Assembly (NCBI GenBank): GCA_022709365.1
Contig: JAKLIY010000012.1
Coordinates: 42,517 to 106,516, forward strand
DNA: 64,000 nucleotides
DNA from: Pseudomonadota bacterium
GTDB lineage: Bacteria; Pseudomonadota; Gammaproteobacteria; Competibacterales; Competibacteraceae
Direction of reading: 5' to 3'
The notes under the pieces are model-generated. The model searched no databases. It saw nothing but the letters and a program-made list of their open reading frames with translations, and had not been told where the DNA came from. Shown here piece after piece: positions 29,901 to 37,117 of this stretch (its first letter is position 1; every line of letters starts with the position of its first letter). A program made the position numbers and the translations under genes.

Positions 29901-30470
29901 AATGGCGGTCAATATACGCACGCCGCACTGTGGGTGGTGCGGGCCTTGGCGGAATTGGGTCGGCGCGATCAGGCAGCCCGCTTATTGGAAATGTTGAGTC
30001 CGATCAGCCATACCTGCACTCCCGAAGCTGTGGCGACCTACCGGCTGGAACCCTTTTCGGTCGCCGCTGACATTTATGGCGTCGCGCCGCATGTCGGGCG
30101 CGGCGGCTGGAGCGGGTACACCGGCTCCGCTGGCTGGTTCTTGCGGGTGACGCTGGAATCCCTTCTCGGCTTGGAACTGGTTGAGGGTCACGCCCTGCGC
30201 CTGCGCCCCTGCATCCCCGACGAGTGGCCCGGCTTCCACCTGCGCTATCGCCTGCCGGACAGCGAGGCGGTTTATGAAATTGAGGTGCGCAATCCCGAAG
30301 GCCAGGCAAAACGGGTAGCAGCGGTGGACATTGACGAGCGTCCCGGACGGATTGAATACGGCGCAGCCTGCATTCCGCTGTTCCGGGATGGGCTGGTTCA
30401 TCAAGTGCGGGTGACTTTGACGGGAACCGTTGAAAATGGCATGACTGGTCGGCAGGAAAACTCAGGGTGA
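26997..30470 (+). CDS. GH94 glycoside phosphorylase (cellobiose/1,2-beta-oligoglucan phosphorylase-like)
   Basis: A 1157-aa cytoplasmic enzyme with no signal peptide. The catalytic region carries TGDWNDGMNRVG followed by GESVWLGFF, the signature of the GH94 family with its catalytic Asp in GDWND. YTHAALW and GVAPHVGRGGWSGYTGSAGW are the usual phosphate/substrate site segments. Two tandem N-terminal beta domains precede it, as in long GH94 enzymes. Phosphorolysis would release sugar-1-phosphate from imported oligoglucan. A GGAGGATG ribosome site precedes ATG 26997. A GC palindrome is inserted in frame around residue 300-320. Length and operon recall 1,2-beta-oligoglucan phosphorylase loci, but specificity is inferred. 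Confidence 0.85.
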   Translation: MHADLTQHARAVSGHVLARGRYATFLTATGAGYSAWNGLALTRWNADPVESGEGFFLYAHDLDSDVFWSLGQQPAWKVAEQYATRFTPDRAELLRLDQGIEARLEVCIAPDADLELRRVTLRNRSDRLRRIELTSYAEVVLNVWAADAVHPAFSKLFVQTEWVAESRALLARRRPRTPEEPTGWLVHALSGDGDIQYETDRASFIGRGYSRAEPRALTDAESLSGAVGNVLDPIVSLRQTVELAIDGEAQITFLLGAALEREAALASVESYTSVARIDAAFAAAAGEDVEALRIHSLPRMPSPLADLPPTSPLAGESAGGGEMPDAETLQFWNGYGGFSADGSEYVIRLEPDASGRLKLPPQPWVNVIANPQFGFLASETGAGSTWSQNSRENRLTPWYNDPVLDPHGEALYLRDEDDGAFWSLTPGPISQPVRYEVRHGFGYSRYRQVSQGLEQEVWLFAARDEPVKIALIRLRNQRQTPRRLSLFSYTRLVLGVMPGDCARELAIEQDGATGALLAENRHQAFSGRIAFAAAAPTDSIPMHISGDRATFIGQLGSPAQPVALARDKVLDGRLGTGLDPCFALQVTLRLEPGASVERIFLLGEADSRDGARRLIGHYSQTGAGAEALAEVQEFWRKQLAAVRVQTPAPALDLLINGWAAYQTLSCRLWGRSAFYQSGGAFGFRDQLQDAAALVYYDPTLTRRQLLLHAAQQFVEGDVLHWWHPPMGCGIRTRFSDDRLWLPYLAAFYGRATGDWGVFGEPVRFLQARALEPGEDEAFLTPEDSGETASLYEHCCRALDRSLTQGAHGLPLMGTGDWNDGMNRVGREGRGESVWLGFFLYAILGDFIPVCGQQGDYNRARRYAAFRSHLATALNDQGWDGEWYRRAWYDDGAVLGSAASDECQIDALAQAWAVIAKAAPWARAESALDAVERHLISEQEGLIRLLTPPFENTPHDPGYIKGYVAGVRENGGQYTHAALWVVRALAELGRRDQAARLLEMLSPISHTCTPEAVATYRLEPFSVAADIYGVAPHVGRGGWSGYTGSAGWFLRVTLESLLGLELVEGHALRLRPCIPDEWPGFHLRYRLPDSEAVYEIEVRNPEGQAKRVAAVDIDERPGRIEYGAACIPLFRDGLVHQVRVTLTGTVENGMTGRQENSG
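27893..27962. repeat. GC-rich palindromic repeat inside the GH94 gene
   Basis: C-rich then G-rich inverted segments (CTTCCCCCGACTTCCCCC and GGGGGAGAGTGCGGGTGG) add about 23 in-frame residues rich in Pro, Ser and Gly between the two N-terminal beta domains. Same type as the repeat in the R-M gene. Confidence 0.65.
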
Positions 30471-30694
30471 GGTTTGCTCGACCGGATATTTTGTTAAACT
30501 GTTCGCTAAAGTTGACTACTGGATCATTCCGCCAAGACCCCTGCATCAGTGGGGGTTCGCCAGAGATCACTGCGTCTTTGGCGTATATGCTGGGACTGGA
30601 GCCGGAATCGCTGGCTTCGCTGCCCATCGAAATTAATTTACAGGTCATTGAGGTGGTTGAGATCGTCCAGCCTGGTGCGACGCTGATCTATTGA
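30467..30694 (+). CDS. small hypothetical protein, doubtful
   Basis: A 75-aa frame starting at a GTG that overlaps the GH94 stop by 4 bp (GTGA). The second half (GLEPESLASLPIEINLQVIE) looks protein-like, the first half does not. Its last bases overlap the tRNA-Met promoter. No family recognised; it may not be a gene. Confidence 0.3.
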   Translation: MRFARPDILLNCSLKLTTGSFRQDPCISGGSPEITASLAYMLGLEPESLASLPIEINLQVIEVVEIVQPGATLIY

Positions 30695-30719
30695 CAAGCC
30701 ATCGACAAATCTGAATAAT
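30691..30719 (+). promoter_or_regulatory. sigma-70 promoter of tRNA-Met
   Basis: TTGACA at 30691-30696 and AATAAT at 30714-30719, separated by 17 bp, with a GC-rich discriminator after it. The tRNA begins 41 bp downstream. Confidence 0.75.
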
Positions 30720-30759
30720 CCGCGGCTCTCAACGTCCCTGTTATTCCCTCCTCCTGATT

Positions 30760-30836
30760 GGCTACGTAGCTCAGTTGGTTAGAGCACGGCACTCATAATG
30801 CCGGTGTCGGTGGTTCAAGTCCACCCGTAGCCACCA
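30760..30836 (+). tRNA. tRNA-Met(CAT), elongator type
   Basis: A 77-nt tRNA with GGCTACG/CGTAGCC acceptor stem and encoded CCA. The anticodon stem CGGCA/TGCCG encloses the loop CTCATAA with anticodon CAT. The T loop GTTCAAGT is standard. The acceptor stem pairs fully at position 1 (G-C), so it is an elongator rather than an initiator. Its 3' half is the integration site of the element that follows. Confidence 0.95.
30785..30836 (+). repeat. left attachment repeat (attL) within tRNA-Met
   Basis: The last 52 nt of the tRNA are repeated at 38633-38684 with two mismatches. The final 24 bp (30813-30836 and 38661-38684) are identical and should contain the crossover. Confidence 0.85.
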
Positions 30837-30891
30837 ATTAATCAAGCACTTATAAAGCACCTTTCATGGCTTTAGCACTGATAGGTGAGTT

Positions 30892-30912
30892 TGAAAGTGC
30901 ATGGGAAGTGCA
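30892..30912 (+). promoter_or_regulatory. left arm-type integrase site (candidate)
   Basis: A 21-bp block around AAAGTGCATGGGAAGTGC. It matches the block at 38510-38530 in the same orientation with one mismatch. Extra GCACTT/AAGCAC motifs lie just left of it. Confidence 0.6.
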
Positions 30913-30966
30913 ACGAGCCAATATTGGTTCAATTCTTGCTTTCCCAAGAGTAACCCCGCAAAAGTG

Positions 30967-30996
30967 AAAAAACCCCATCCTCACTGGGGATGGGGT
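30967..30996 (-). terminator. rho-independent terminator of the 31019-31573 gene
   Basis: On the minus strand an 8-bp perfect stem (CCCCATCC/GGATGGGG, loop of 7) is followed at once by T6. It lies 23 bp past the stop codon at 31019. Confidence 0.85.
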
Positions 30997-31018
30997 CTGA
31001 CTTCACGGCTAACCAGCG

Positions 31019-31573
31019 TTAAGCAGCTTGCTTCAACTTCACAGGCTCAGCCTTCGGCTTACGGTTACGCGGCTTCTTCTCAGCTTTATCAGCCGGTTTG
31101 TCCATCTTTAGCTTGTCCGCAGGTTTGTTAGCCTCTACATTAGCGGCTTTAATAGCCGTAATTTCCACTTCGTTCAGATGGCGCTTGCCATTGCCGATGG
31201 TATTCCAGATATAAGTCTTAACCGCCATTGCCGTTTCAGCGCCCACCTTTCCTTGGGATATGGGAAGTTTCGATTGCTTAGCGAAACCATAACCCCGTCC
31301 AGTAGCAACGATAGCGATAGCACTAGGAACCAGATGCTCATCTTTCCAATTAGCGGCCTTCCATAGCTCTTTCATAGTGTTATCTTGAGTCAATTGGTTC
31401 AATTGCCCATTGATCAAAGCGTCTAACAACATCGTAATAGCTTCACCATTAATGCCATTTAGACCAGCCGCAAAATGATTGCGGAGAGTCCCTTCATCAA
31501 TGAATTGACTGGCAGAGTAAAAAGCATTGCCTTCGTCAAACATGAACGCGAATTTACGATTAATGGTAGTCAT
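31019..31573 (-). CDS. hypothetical protein with Lys/Pro-rich tail
   Basis: A 184-aa protein of unknown family. The first 140 residues are mixed alpha/beta. The last 45 are very basic and repetitive (KPADKLKMDKPADKAEKKP), ending in KQAA, a tail typical of nucleic-acid-binding proteins. Terminator follows directly. The ATG has an AAGGGG-type ribosome site 8 nt upstream. It is the outermost gene at the tRNA end of the element. Function not recognised. Confidence 0.7.
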   Translation of the reverse strand: MTTINRKFAFMFDEGNAFYSASQFIDEGTLRNHFAAGLNGINGEAITMLLDALINGQLNQLTQDNTMKELWKAANWKDEHLVPSAIAIVATGRGYGFAKQSKLPISQGKVGAETAMAVKTYIWNTIGNGKRHLNEVEITAIKAANVEANKPADKLKMDKPADKAEKKPRNRKPKAEPVKLKQAA

Positions 31574-32087
31574 CTTAATTCCCCTTCAAAGTTTCAAGTT
31601 TCAGATCGTGTGGTCAATCGCCACGGTTGAAACTTTATTGTCTGTTTTTGAAGGAGGACAACCTTTTTTTTCAATCGACCTCATTGGGATTAATGACAAG
31701 ATCGGCATGGGTTTTTCTTTTCAGAGTTTGGACAATTCACGAAAGGCTAAGTTTGGACTGGGTGAATTCGCTCTTTCTGTGAGGAAAAATCAACGCCTAA
31801 TTTGACATTAAAAATATTTGAATGTAGAATTAAATCTGTTTAATCTGTACTTTCGCTAGTCCAAAAAAGTCTCTCATATTCAATATGTTGTTTAGCCAAG
31901 ATCTGGGTTAAGGCAAAATTTATGCCCATAAAATTCAATTGCTTGCAAAAAATGAGCGAAAGTACCGGTCAATCACGAAGTAAAGTATAAATTTCTTGTA
32001 GAAAAAGCTATTGGCGTGATACTTCTATCGCTAATAGTTTCGTTTTTTTAAGTAGAAATTGCACAACTTTTTATAAAGAGGTGGTAG
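31574..32087. other. intergenic region in the element with operator-like repeats
   Basis: No convincing gene; an overlapping plus-strand frame here looks spurious. It should contain promoters for the divergent genes at 31573 and 32088. AAGTTTCA occurs twice (31589-31596, 31596-31603) and its complement TGAAACTT once (31628-31635), a possible operator of the minus-strand gene. Confidence 0.45.
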
Positions 32088-32732
32088 ATGAATAAATGTA
32101 GCTACTGTGGTAAATATTCAAATACTCTTGGAAGTTTATGTGATGATTGCAAGTCATTACTTGATGAAAAACAGAAAAAACTGCAAGAATCTATCGCGAA
32201 AACTAAAGAAAATGAAAAGAAAGTCCAAGAAGCTATTAGAAAAGAAAACAGGGAAAAAATTATAGAGATAATGAAGATAAATAAGTTAATGGAAAGAATT
32301 AATAATGGTGAAAGAGTTTTTCTGTATGAAACTATATTTTTTTTATCAGATTCAAGATCACAAATGAGATATGTTAATATTTCTAAAGGATTAGGGGCAA
32401 TGATTGATCTTATGAAGGGAAATGTTGATACTTCCATAACAAATACAGAACATTTTGATGCTAGTCAAATAATGAAAATGGGAATCGAAGGCTGGCATAT
32501 TGTATCGACTATTCCAAGACAGTTTAGTGTAAGTATGCCAAATATTGATGGAGTTGCAGTATTAAATGGAAGCAATATAACCTTTAATGGATATTATGTT
32601 ATTCTTCAAAAAGAGTTATCAAAAGATTGTTATGTTTCACATGATTTTTTGATTGACTATTTTAAACGCAACATGGATAAATTTTTTTCTGATTTAGATA
32701 TTCTAAAATTAAATGAGTTATTTTCAATTTAA
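32088..32732 (+). CDS. unknown zinc-ribbon protein with coiled coil
   Basis: A 214-aa protein. Residues 4-22 form a short zinc ribbon (CSYCGK...LCDDC), followed by a strongly charged coiled coil at about 25-70 (Lys/Glu-rich). A C-terminal domain of 140 residues resembles no family I know. An AGAGGTGG ribosome site precedes the ATG. This is the only plus-strand gene of the element and the most AT-rich one, so it is probably cargo rather than part of the mobility module. Its stop overlaps the methyltransferase remnant end-to-end by 4 bp. Function unknown. Confidence 0.75.
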   Translation: MNKCSYCGKYSNTLGSLCDDCKSLLDEKQKKLQESIAKTKENEKKVQEAIRKENREKIIEIMKINKLMERINNGERVFLYETIFFLSDSRSQMRYVNISKGLGAMIDLMKGNVDTSITNTEHFDASQIMKMGIEGWHIVSTIPRQFSVSMPNIDGVAVLNGSNITFNGYYVILQKELSKDCYVSHDFLIDYFKRNMDKFFSDLDILKLNELFSI

Positions 32733-32990
32733 AGCACTTTAGATTGTGCGTCCCGTTGTGATTCTTTCACTGCTTTCTTGAACGTCAATCCGCCTTTTGC
32801 CATATCGGGATACTTGGCGAATTCCGTAACATTCAATAAACCTTCGATGGTCAAAATCTGGATTTTCGGAAAATCGCCATGATGCAGAGAGCTATAAAAA
32901 CCGGCTGTAATCGCTTCCGTTCGCATCACCTTGGTTGGCCGGCGCAAGAATCAAAAACAAGCCAATGGCGGCATTTTCACGGCTAACAGT
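32729..32990 (-). pseudogene. C-terminal remnant of a DNA methyltransferase
   Basis: The 72-aa frame 32729-32947 has the look of the C-terminal tail of DNA methylases of R-M systems: AITAGFYSS, FPKIQILTIEGLLN and GGLTFKKA. Immediately upstream, in another frame, NAAIGLFLIL fits the preceding segment, so there is a frameshift near 32950. No catalytic motif remains. It is the leftover of a modification gene once carried by the element. Confidence 0.6.
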
Positions 32991-33058
32991 TGCAGTAAAA
33001 TGCCTCCACAATTAAGCATTTACATAGTTTAATTTATTCTTTATTAGTGATTTTTTTA

Positions 33059-33598
33059 CTAGCGCATATGATCACGATTCCATATTTCCGCGTTGCGGTT
33101 ATTTTCATTTGGATCGCGACCATGCGGATATATGGTTTGGCCTCCATAGGTTTCACTATATTTACGCTCCCACCCCGCCGGATTGGTTCCAGTAGATCTC
33201 GAAGATCTCGAAGATTTCGAAGATTTCGAAGATTTCGAAGATTTCGAAGATTTCGAAGATTTCGAAGATTTCGAGCGTGATTCACTTAGTGATTTTTGCG
33301 CCCCTGCAAATCCTTCTTTGTACTCTGGCGATTTATTAGATAATTTATCTGCCACATCAGTATTTCGCTTCTGGACCTCATACAAATCAGGATTTGGAGC
33401 TGTTTTATTAACTTGATTTTGGCCTGTGGAAATTGGCTTTCCATCAGAGTCAAATGTTTGTACGGGTGGAGGTGTAACAGTATTAGTCATCTTGGTAAGA
33501 TCATCGACTGGTTGCCAAGAATAGGCTGGCGTAGTAGCCGATAAGTTAACCAACGAGGCTCCAAAGATAGCAGAAAAAAGAATGTTATTGACTTTCAT
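33059..33598 (-). CDS. exported protein with Ser-Lys-Ser tandem repeats
   Basis: A 179-aa protein with a signal peptide (ILFSAIFGASLVNLSATTPAYS). The mature part is hydrophilic. Residues 109-135 are nine SKS/SRS triplets encoded by a 9-bp tandem repeat. The tail is rich in Arg, Asn and Tyr. An AGAGAAAG-like ribosome site precedes the ATG. No family recognised. The repeat changes length in steps of three residues without a frameshift. Confidence 0.65.
   Translation of the reverse strand: MKVNNILFSAIFGASLVNLSATTPAYSWQPVDDLTKMTNTVTPPPVQTFDSDGKPISTGQNQVNKTAPNPDLYEVQKRNTDVADKLSNKSPEYKEGFAGAQKSLSESRSKSSKSSKSSKSSKSSKSSKSSRSSRSTGTNPAGWERKYSETYGGQTIYPHGRDPNENNRNAEIWNRDHMR
33194..33274. repeat. 9-bp tandem repeat, nine units
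   Basis: Two AGATCTCGA units followed by seven AGATTTCGA units without interruption. On the minus strand each codes for Ser-Lys-Ser or Ser-Arg-Ser. Confidence 0.95.
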
Positions 33599-33948
33599 TA
33601 CTTTCTCTCCATTAAATCAGCAAGACACCGATAACCATAAAAACCCGCTTGGAATTGAAAGGCGGATCAAGATATATCCAATCCACGCTTTGGACTTTTA
33701 TATACTCCCGCAAGATGTCTAAGTTGTCACCGTAAAAAGTTTCGATGTTTATCCTTTTCCTCGATCTGTGAAACGTCCGATAATGCCCCATATAGCCGCT
33801 TTCTAATATGCCCCATTATTCCCATTAAACCGGGGTGAAATACGTCTTAGCATTCGTTTAAAAATTATCAATATGGCTGATTATCAGAAATTATCGAATC
33901 TATAAAAGCATTTTAGCATTTAAAAAACTTCCGATTTAAATACTTCAT
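33599..33948. other. gene-free stretch of the element
   Basis: I see no gene, RNA or clear terminator. It contains two near copies of ATGCCCCAT (around 33783 and 33810). The second, followed by ATTCCCATTAAAC, resembles a block near 35870-35893 in another gap of the element. Confidence 0.4.
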
Positions 33949-34401
33949 TTATGGGCTATCTTGCTGGATAGAGGTAACTACGCCATTTTCAAGGTAAACG
34001 TATGCCGTTCTTTCACTAAGAACCCGGCCATACCGACTCTTCTTTTTGAAAGAGTAGACCCACTGTTCGCTTGCACCAGAATCATTTAATGTTTGATTGA
34101 CCTTAGTGGGGCTTCCCCAAGCCTGTAGCACATATTTTTCTGGCATTCCAGGTACTACGTTGCCCTTCTCAGCCTCAATACGGTAATTGGCCTGATCTAG
34201 CAACGCACGTTCGCCTTCTCGCAAACCATCATTACTACTCAATGAATGGGGAGGCGGATCTGGTATAACTATAACCTCACCATTCGCACAAGGTATTTGT
34301 TGATATTGAAAGGAGCCATCGGGTTTCTTACATTTGTATGAATCTGCTATTGCTTGACCAGAAATCAGAGCAGTCATTAGAATAATAAATTTAGTATTCA
34401 T
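33949..34401 (-). CDS. exported DUF4124-like protein
   Basis: A 150-aa secreted protein. The signal peptide (FIILMTALISGQAIA) is followed by YKCKKPDGSFQYQQIPC, the DUF4124 pattern. The C-terminal half (VLQAWGSPTKVNQTL...EQWVYSF) resembles SmpA/OmlA-like envelope domains. AGGAG lies 8 nt before ATG 34401; a longer frame to 34449 lacks such support. It probably acts in the periplasm; its role in the element is unknown. Confidence 0.7.
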   Translation of the reverse strand: MNTKFIILMTALISGQAIADSYKCKKPDGSFQYQQIPCANGEVIVIPDPPPHSLSSNDGLREGERALLDQANYRIEAEKGNVVPGMPEKYVLQAWGSPTKVNQTLNDSGASEQWVYSFKKKSRYGRVLSERTAYVYLENGVVTSIQQDSP

Positions 34402-34660
34402 ATCCATCACTCCTATACGATCTGTCGAATATAAAAAATCGTTACCCATAAAAGCAAAATATAATGCTCTTCAACTTTTATGGTTAGATATAGTAGGTAT
34501 AATTGCCAGTTGATAAACAGAGCTTGCTTCTCTCTTGACCAACCCAATTCAGTTAAAAATTCCTCAAGAGTTATGACCATTAACAGCACTCAAGGTAACC
34601 AATAAAAGAGTAAAAACAGTTCCATGAATCAGAGTGTAACATCCGTCCGCATGATTAAGT

Positions 34661-35650
34661 TCACAAAACCCCATTTTTTGCGCTAAGTGATTGATAGTTC
34701 GTATACGTACAACCCGAAATGATCAACCCACCATGCATCAGACTGATGTCTTGGTTAGCTTCGGGTTGAAAGAGTGGAGTACTATAATCGAGTTGAAAAA
34801 CATCCAAAGATTGAATGAAACTGCCAGTCATTCGTGTTCTATTGTTTGTTGAGGTGCTTTTTTCAATTCGTGCATTGCCGTCAATAATTACTTGGATACC
34901 ATGTCTTTCAAAGATATTCATCAATCTGGGAAACCAGCGTGATTTGAGTTCTTTTTTACCAATTAGGTAGTTGGAATTGCAGCCTGTACGGTTTTCTACT
35001 ATCCATTTTTTCGCTTGTTTACCAATACTTCGTAGAACGAGTTGGTTTTCTATGAACTTCGTGATCCGGCCATCTTCACCATACCGGACAATGTCTTCAA
35101 GATGATTAATGCCGTATCTCCCCAACGCTTGCTTACCCGTGATCCGAAACTCAAGATGGACGTTGGGTTGTCCAGTGAATCGGTTGGGAAGGTCATCATA
35201 AACAGCTTGATTAAGTGAAACATTGGCACGATTAGAGCTGTAATACATTGCATCTTCGTAACCGCCCACCGTCTGCTTACCATGCCAGCGTTTAACAAGG
35301 TGGCGCTTGAAGAACTCACCCCACTCCCATGCTTCCTCAAAAGTATTGAAAACATAGTCCCGTGCAAAATCGACTCGATAGAGATGTACTTCGATCTTGG
35401 CTTCCTGGGTAACTTCGATCAATCGCCTAACGCTTTCCACAGTCGGTTGATGGATAGATAACCAGCGAATAAAATTACTCAGATGTTCTGCTTTTCTTTT
35501 GGAGTAGATCAACTCGCCCGAACGATATTGAATATAATTCTGCTGTTCCGAACTCAGACAACCAGTCATCATCACTTCAACCGTATCACAGTAATCCATG
35601 ACTCGATCAGGATTGATTTTAAGAATAACTGGGTTTTTTCTTGAATTCAT
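34661..35650 (-). CDS. possible replication initiator of the element (phage gpII/X-like)
   Basis: A 329-aa protein. VHLYRVDFARDYVF near residue 110 and VHLEFRITGKQALGRYGI near 175 match in style the RIDATF and VRFEARI..L..FGL segments of filamentous-phage gpII-type initiators. YYSSNR could supply a nicking Tyr, but this is not certain. ATG 35650 has an AAGG site and replaces an unsupported longer frame to 35728. A 17-bp motif upstream is shared with the alpA gene. Alternative: an unrelated phage-like protein of unknown role. Confidence 0.5.
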   Translation of the reverse strand: MNSRKNPVILKINPDRVMDYCDTVEVMMTGCLSSEQQNYIQYRSGELIYSKRKAEHLSNFIRWLSIHQPTVESVRRLIEVTQEAKIEVHLYRVDFARDYVFNTFEEAWEWGEFFKRHLVKRWHGKQTVGGYEDAMYYSSNRANVSLNQAVYDDLPNRFTGQPNVHLEFRITGKQALGRYGINHLEDIVRYGEDGRITKFIENQLVLRSIGKQAKKWIVENRTGCNSNYLIGKKELKSRWFPRLMNIFERHGIQVIIDGNARIEKSTSTNNRTRMTGSFIQSLDVFQLDYSTPLFQPEANQDISLMHGGLIISGCTYTNYQSLSAKNGVL

Positions 35651-35751
35651 AATAAAAACCTTAAATCGTATTGTTATCAATTCCAAAAATGGAAACCTAA
35701 ATTTTTTACGATATTCGTGATTGATCAATTATATTTTTATAAAACAACTAA

Positions 35752-35768
35752 GTTTTTTATGAAACAAT
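35752..35768 (-). promoter_or_regulatory. shared upstream motif, copy at the rep-like gene
   Basis: GTTTTTTATGAAACAAT (plus-strand reading) begins 102 bp upstream of the rep-like start. It differs at one base from the copy at 37133-37149, which lies 110 bp upstream of alpA in the same orientation. Confidence 0.5.
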
Positions 35769-36065
35769 CGAATATTCATAATAAGCATTAGCTATTAATC
35801 CCCCATTTCTTCGCTCTGTCTCCAAATGCCCGTGTAAGCCGTTTTGAGCCGTTCCAAGCATGACCCGCTACCCCATATTCCCGAACCATTAAACGCGGCT
35901 TATAACGGCTTATAAGCGCCAAAATGAGCATGTTTAAATCCGGTTATGAATAAGTGGTCATAAAATCCCGTAGCGCTGGCGGCACCCCAAGATTTTTAGT
36001 AAATAAAACTCAGAAATGTTTAGCCTTCCTTAGCCTACTTCTCCAAGATTAAAAATATTTAGAAC
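35769..36065. other. non-coding region with short repeats, candidate replication origin
   Basis: No gene seen. CGGCTTATAA is repeated in tandem at 35896-35905 and 35906-35915. The complementary TAAGCCG lies at 35835-35841, followed by a GAGCCGTT copy. Such small clustered repeats beside a rep-like gene could be an origin. Confidence 0.4.
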
Positions 36066-36335
36066 TCATCTACTTTTCAAAGTATCCGTGTATCCGTCTA
36101 TAACACTATATACATCTGGAAAATCAGGATAATTATAAGAATTACTGATATATATTAGTATATCCCTTCTTCTAAATGATTTTTCAGGATCCCAAACTCT
36201 CTGCAAGATGCCTTGAAATGCAACTTCAAAGTAGTCAATAACTTCCTTCGGAACGTTATTGCTATCACCAAGAAAATTTAGAACATCAGCAGTAACTTCT
36301 GGGTCAATAATACCTTTATTTTTATCAATAAAAAT
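36066..36335 (-). other. open frame continuing past an amber stop
   Basis: After the TAG at 36336-36338 the same frame stays open for 89 codons to TGA at 36066. The product is protein-like (DPEVTADVLNFLGD, RRRDILIYISNSYNYPDF). There is no ATG or GTG start with a ribosome site, so it looks like the second half of the upstream gene. Confidence 0.55.
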
Positions 36336-36623
36336 CTACTCATCAAAGTATCTTTTTACAGCATCCTCTATTTCTGGATATTTAGGACAGGTAATTCTAC
36401 AGTATTGGTGGCTAGAGCTTTCATAAGAAAAATTCCAAATGTAATCTAATATATCTTCGTCTTCGTCTTCATCAGGCACATAGCCAAGCCTCGCTACGAT
36501 ACATTTATATACCTTATCACAATAATCAGAATCCATTTTTCCGAGTTCTTTTATAGCTTCGTCTCTATCATCATCATTATTAGTAAAAATGAAATCACCA
36601 GTGCCAGGTTCTCTGTACATCAT
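36336..36623 (-). CDS. acidic hypothetical protein, probably cut short by an amber codon
   Basis: A 95-aa acidic protein with PDEDEDEDILDYIWNFSYE. A GGAGAT ribosome site precedes ATG 36623. Its TAG is followed in frame by 89 more codons. The segment DILDYIWN...YPEIEDAV here and DILIYISN...YPDFPDV after the stop look like two copies of one motif, so the ancestral protein probably had about 185 residues. No family recognised. Confidence 0.55.
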   Translation of the reverse strand: MMYREPGTGDFIFTNNDDDRDEAIKELGKMDSDYCDKVYKCIVARLGYVPDEDEDEDILDYIWNFSYESSSHQYCRITCPKYPEIEDAVKRYFDE

Positions 36624-36786
36624 CTCTTTATCTCCAAGTTAGAAAGATACTGAAAATTAACCAATCACCCGCAGATTCGGCCTCTCGCTATGTCAGCTGC
36701 ACAACGAGAAAACCAGCATATCCCCCAAAACTACCAGCCAACTTTCGATCAAGGCTTATTTTTAGCAGCAAGAGATAGAAATTTTA

Positions 36787-37023
36787 TTACTCTTGCAGGT
36801 AGCTTACGCCGAACGATTTTTTCTTATTATAGTTATGCTGTTTAATCCACGCATCTAGCTCATATTTATCATACAGAACTTTACGTCCCATTTTGATGGG
36901 AGATGGCCCTGGTGTTAAGTTCCTTATCTGTCCAGTTAAGCGAACATGGTTGAAATAGGATTCTGACCAACCAGTATATTCAGCCGCCTGTTTCGTAGTT
37001 AGATAACGCTGATTAATAGTCAT
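36787..37023 (-). CDS. AlpA/excisionase-like helix-turn-helix protein
   Basis: A 78-aa MerR-type winged helix protein. YLTTKQAAEYTGWSESYFNH is the helix-turn-helix and IKMGRKVLYDKYELDAWI the wing, as in AlpA and excisionase families (HTH_17). Such proteins control integrase direction or activate excision. It is the gene next to the integrase, separated from it by a strong terminator, so the two have separate transcripts. A dyad and the shared motif lie upstream. Confidence 0.85.
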   Translation of the reverse strand: MTINQRYLTTKQAAEYTGWSESYFNHVRLTGQIRNLTPGPSPIKMGRKVLYDKYELDAWIKQHNYNKKKSFGVSYLQE

Positions 37024-37117
37024 TCGATGCTCTCATAATAGCAAATGATGATTGGACAGCATCATACCATGCTATAAAAGGCAATGCAACTTTATGCAAT
37101 TGAAAATATTGTATATT

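Noticed and set aside
31527..31805. Plus-strand frame of 92 codons
   Set aside because: It overlaps the start of the better supported minus-strand gene, has no ribosome site and does not look like a protein.
31847..31965. 11-bp inverted repeat GTACTTTCGCT / AGCGAAAGTAC, as possible ends of a mini-element
   Set aside because: An 11-bp match at this distance is expected a few times by chance in 64 kb; there is no target duplication.
33194..33274. Regular repeat that might be a CRISPR array
   Set aside because: The units are 9 bp, contiguous and without spacers, and they are in frame within a gene; no cas genes are in the window.
36787..37023. LTPGPSP in the AlpA-like protein, similar to translated GC palindromes
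   Set aside because: GPSPIKMGRKVLY fits the normal wing of this family and the DNA here has no palindrome.
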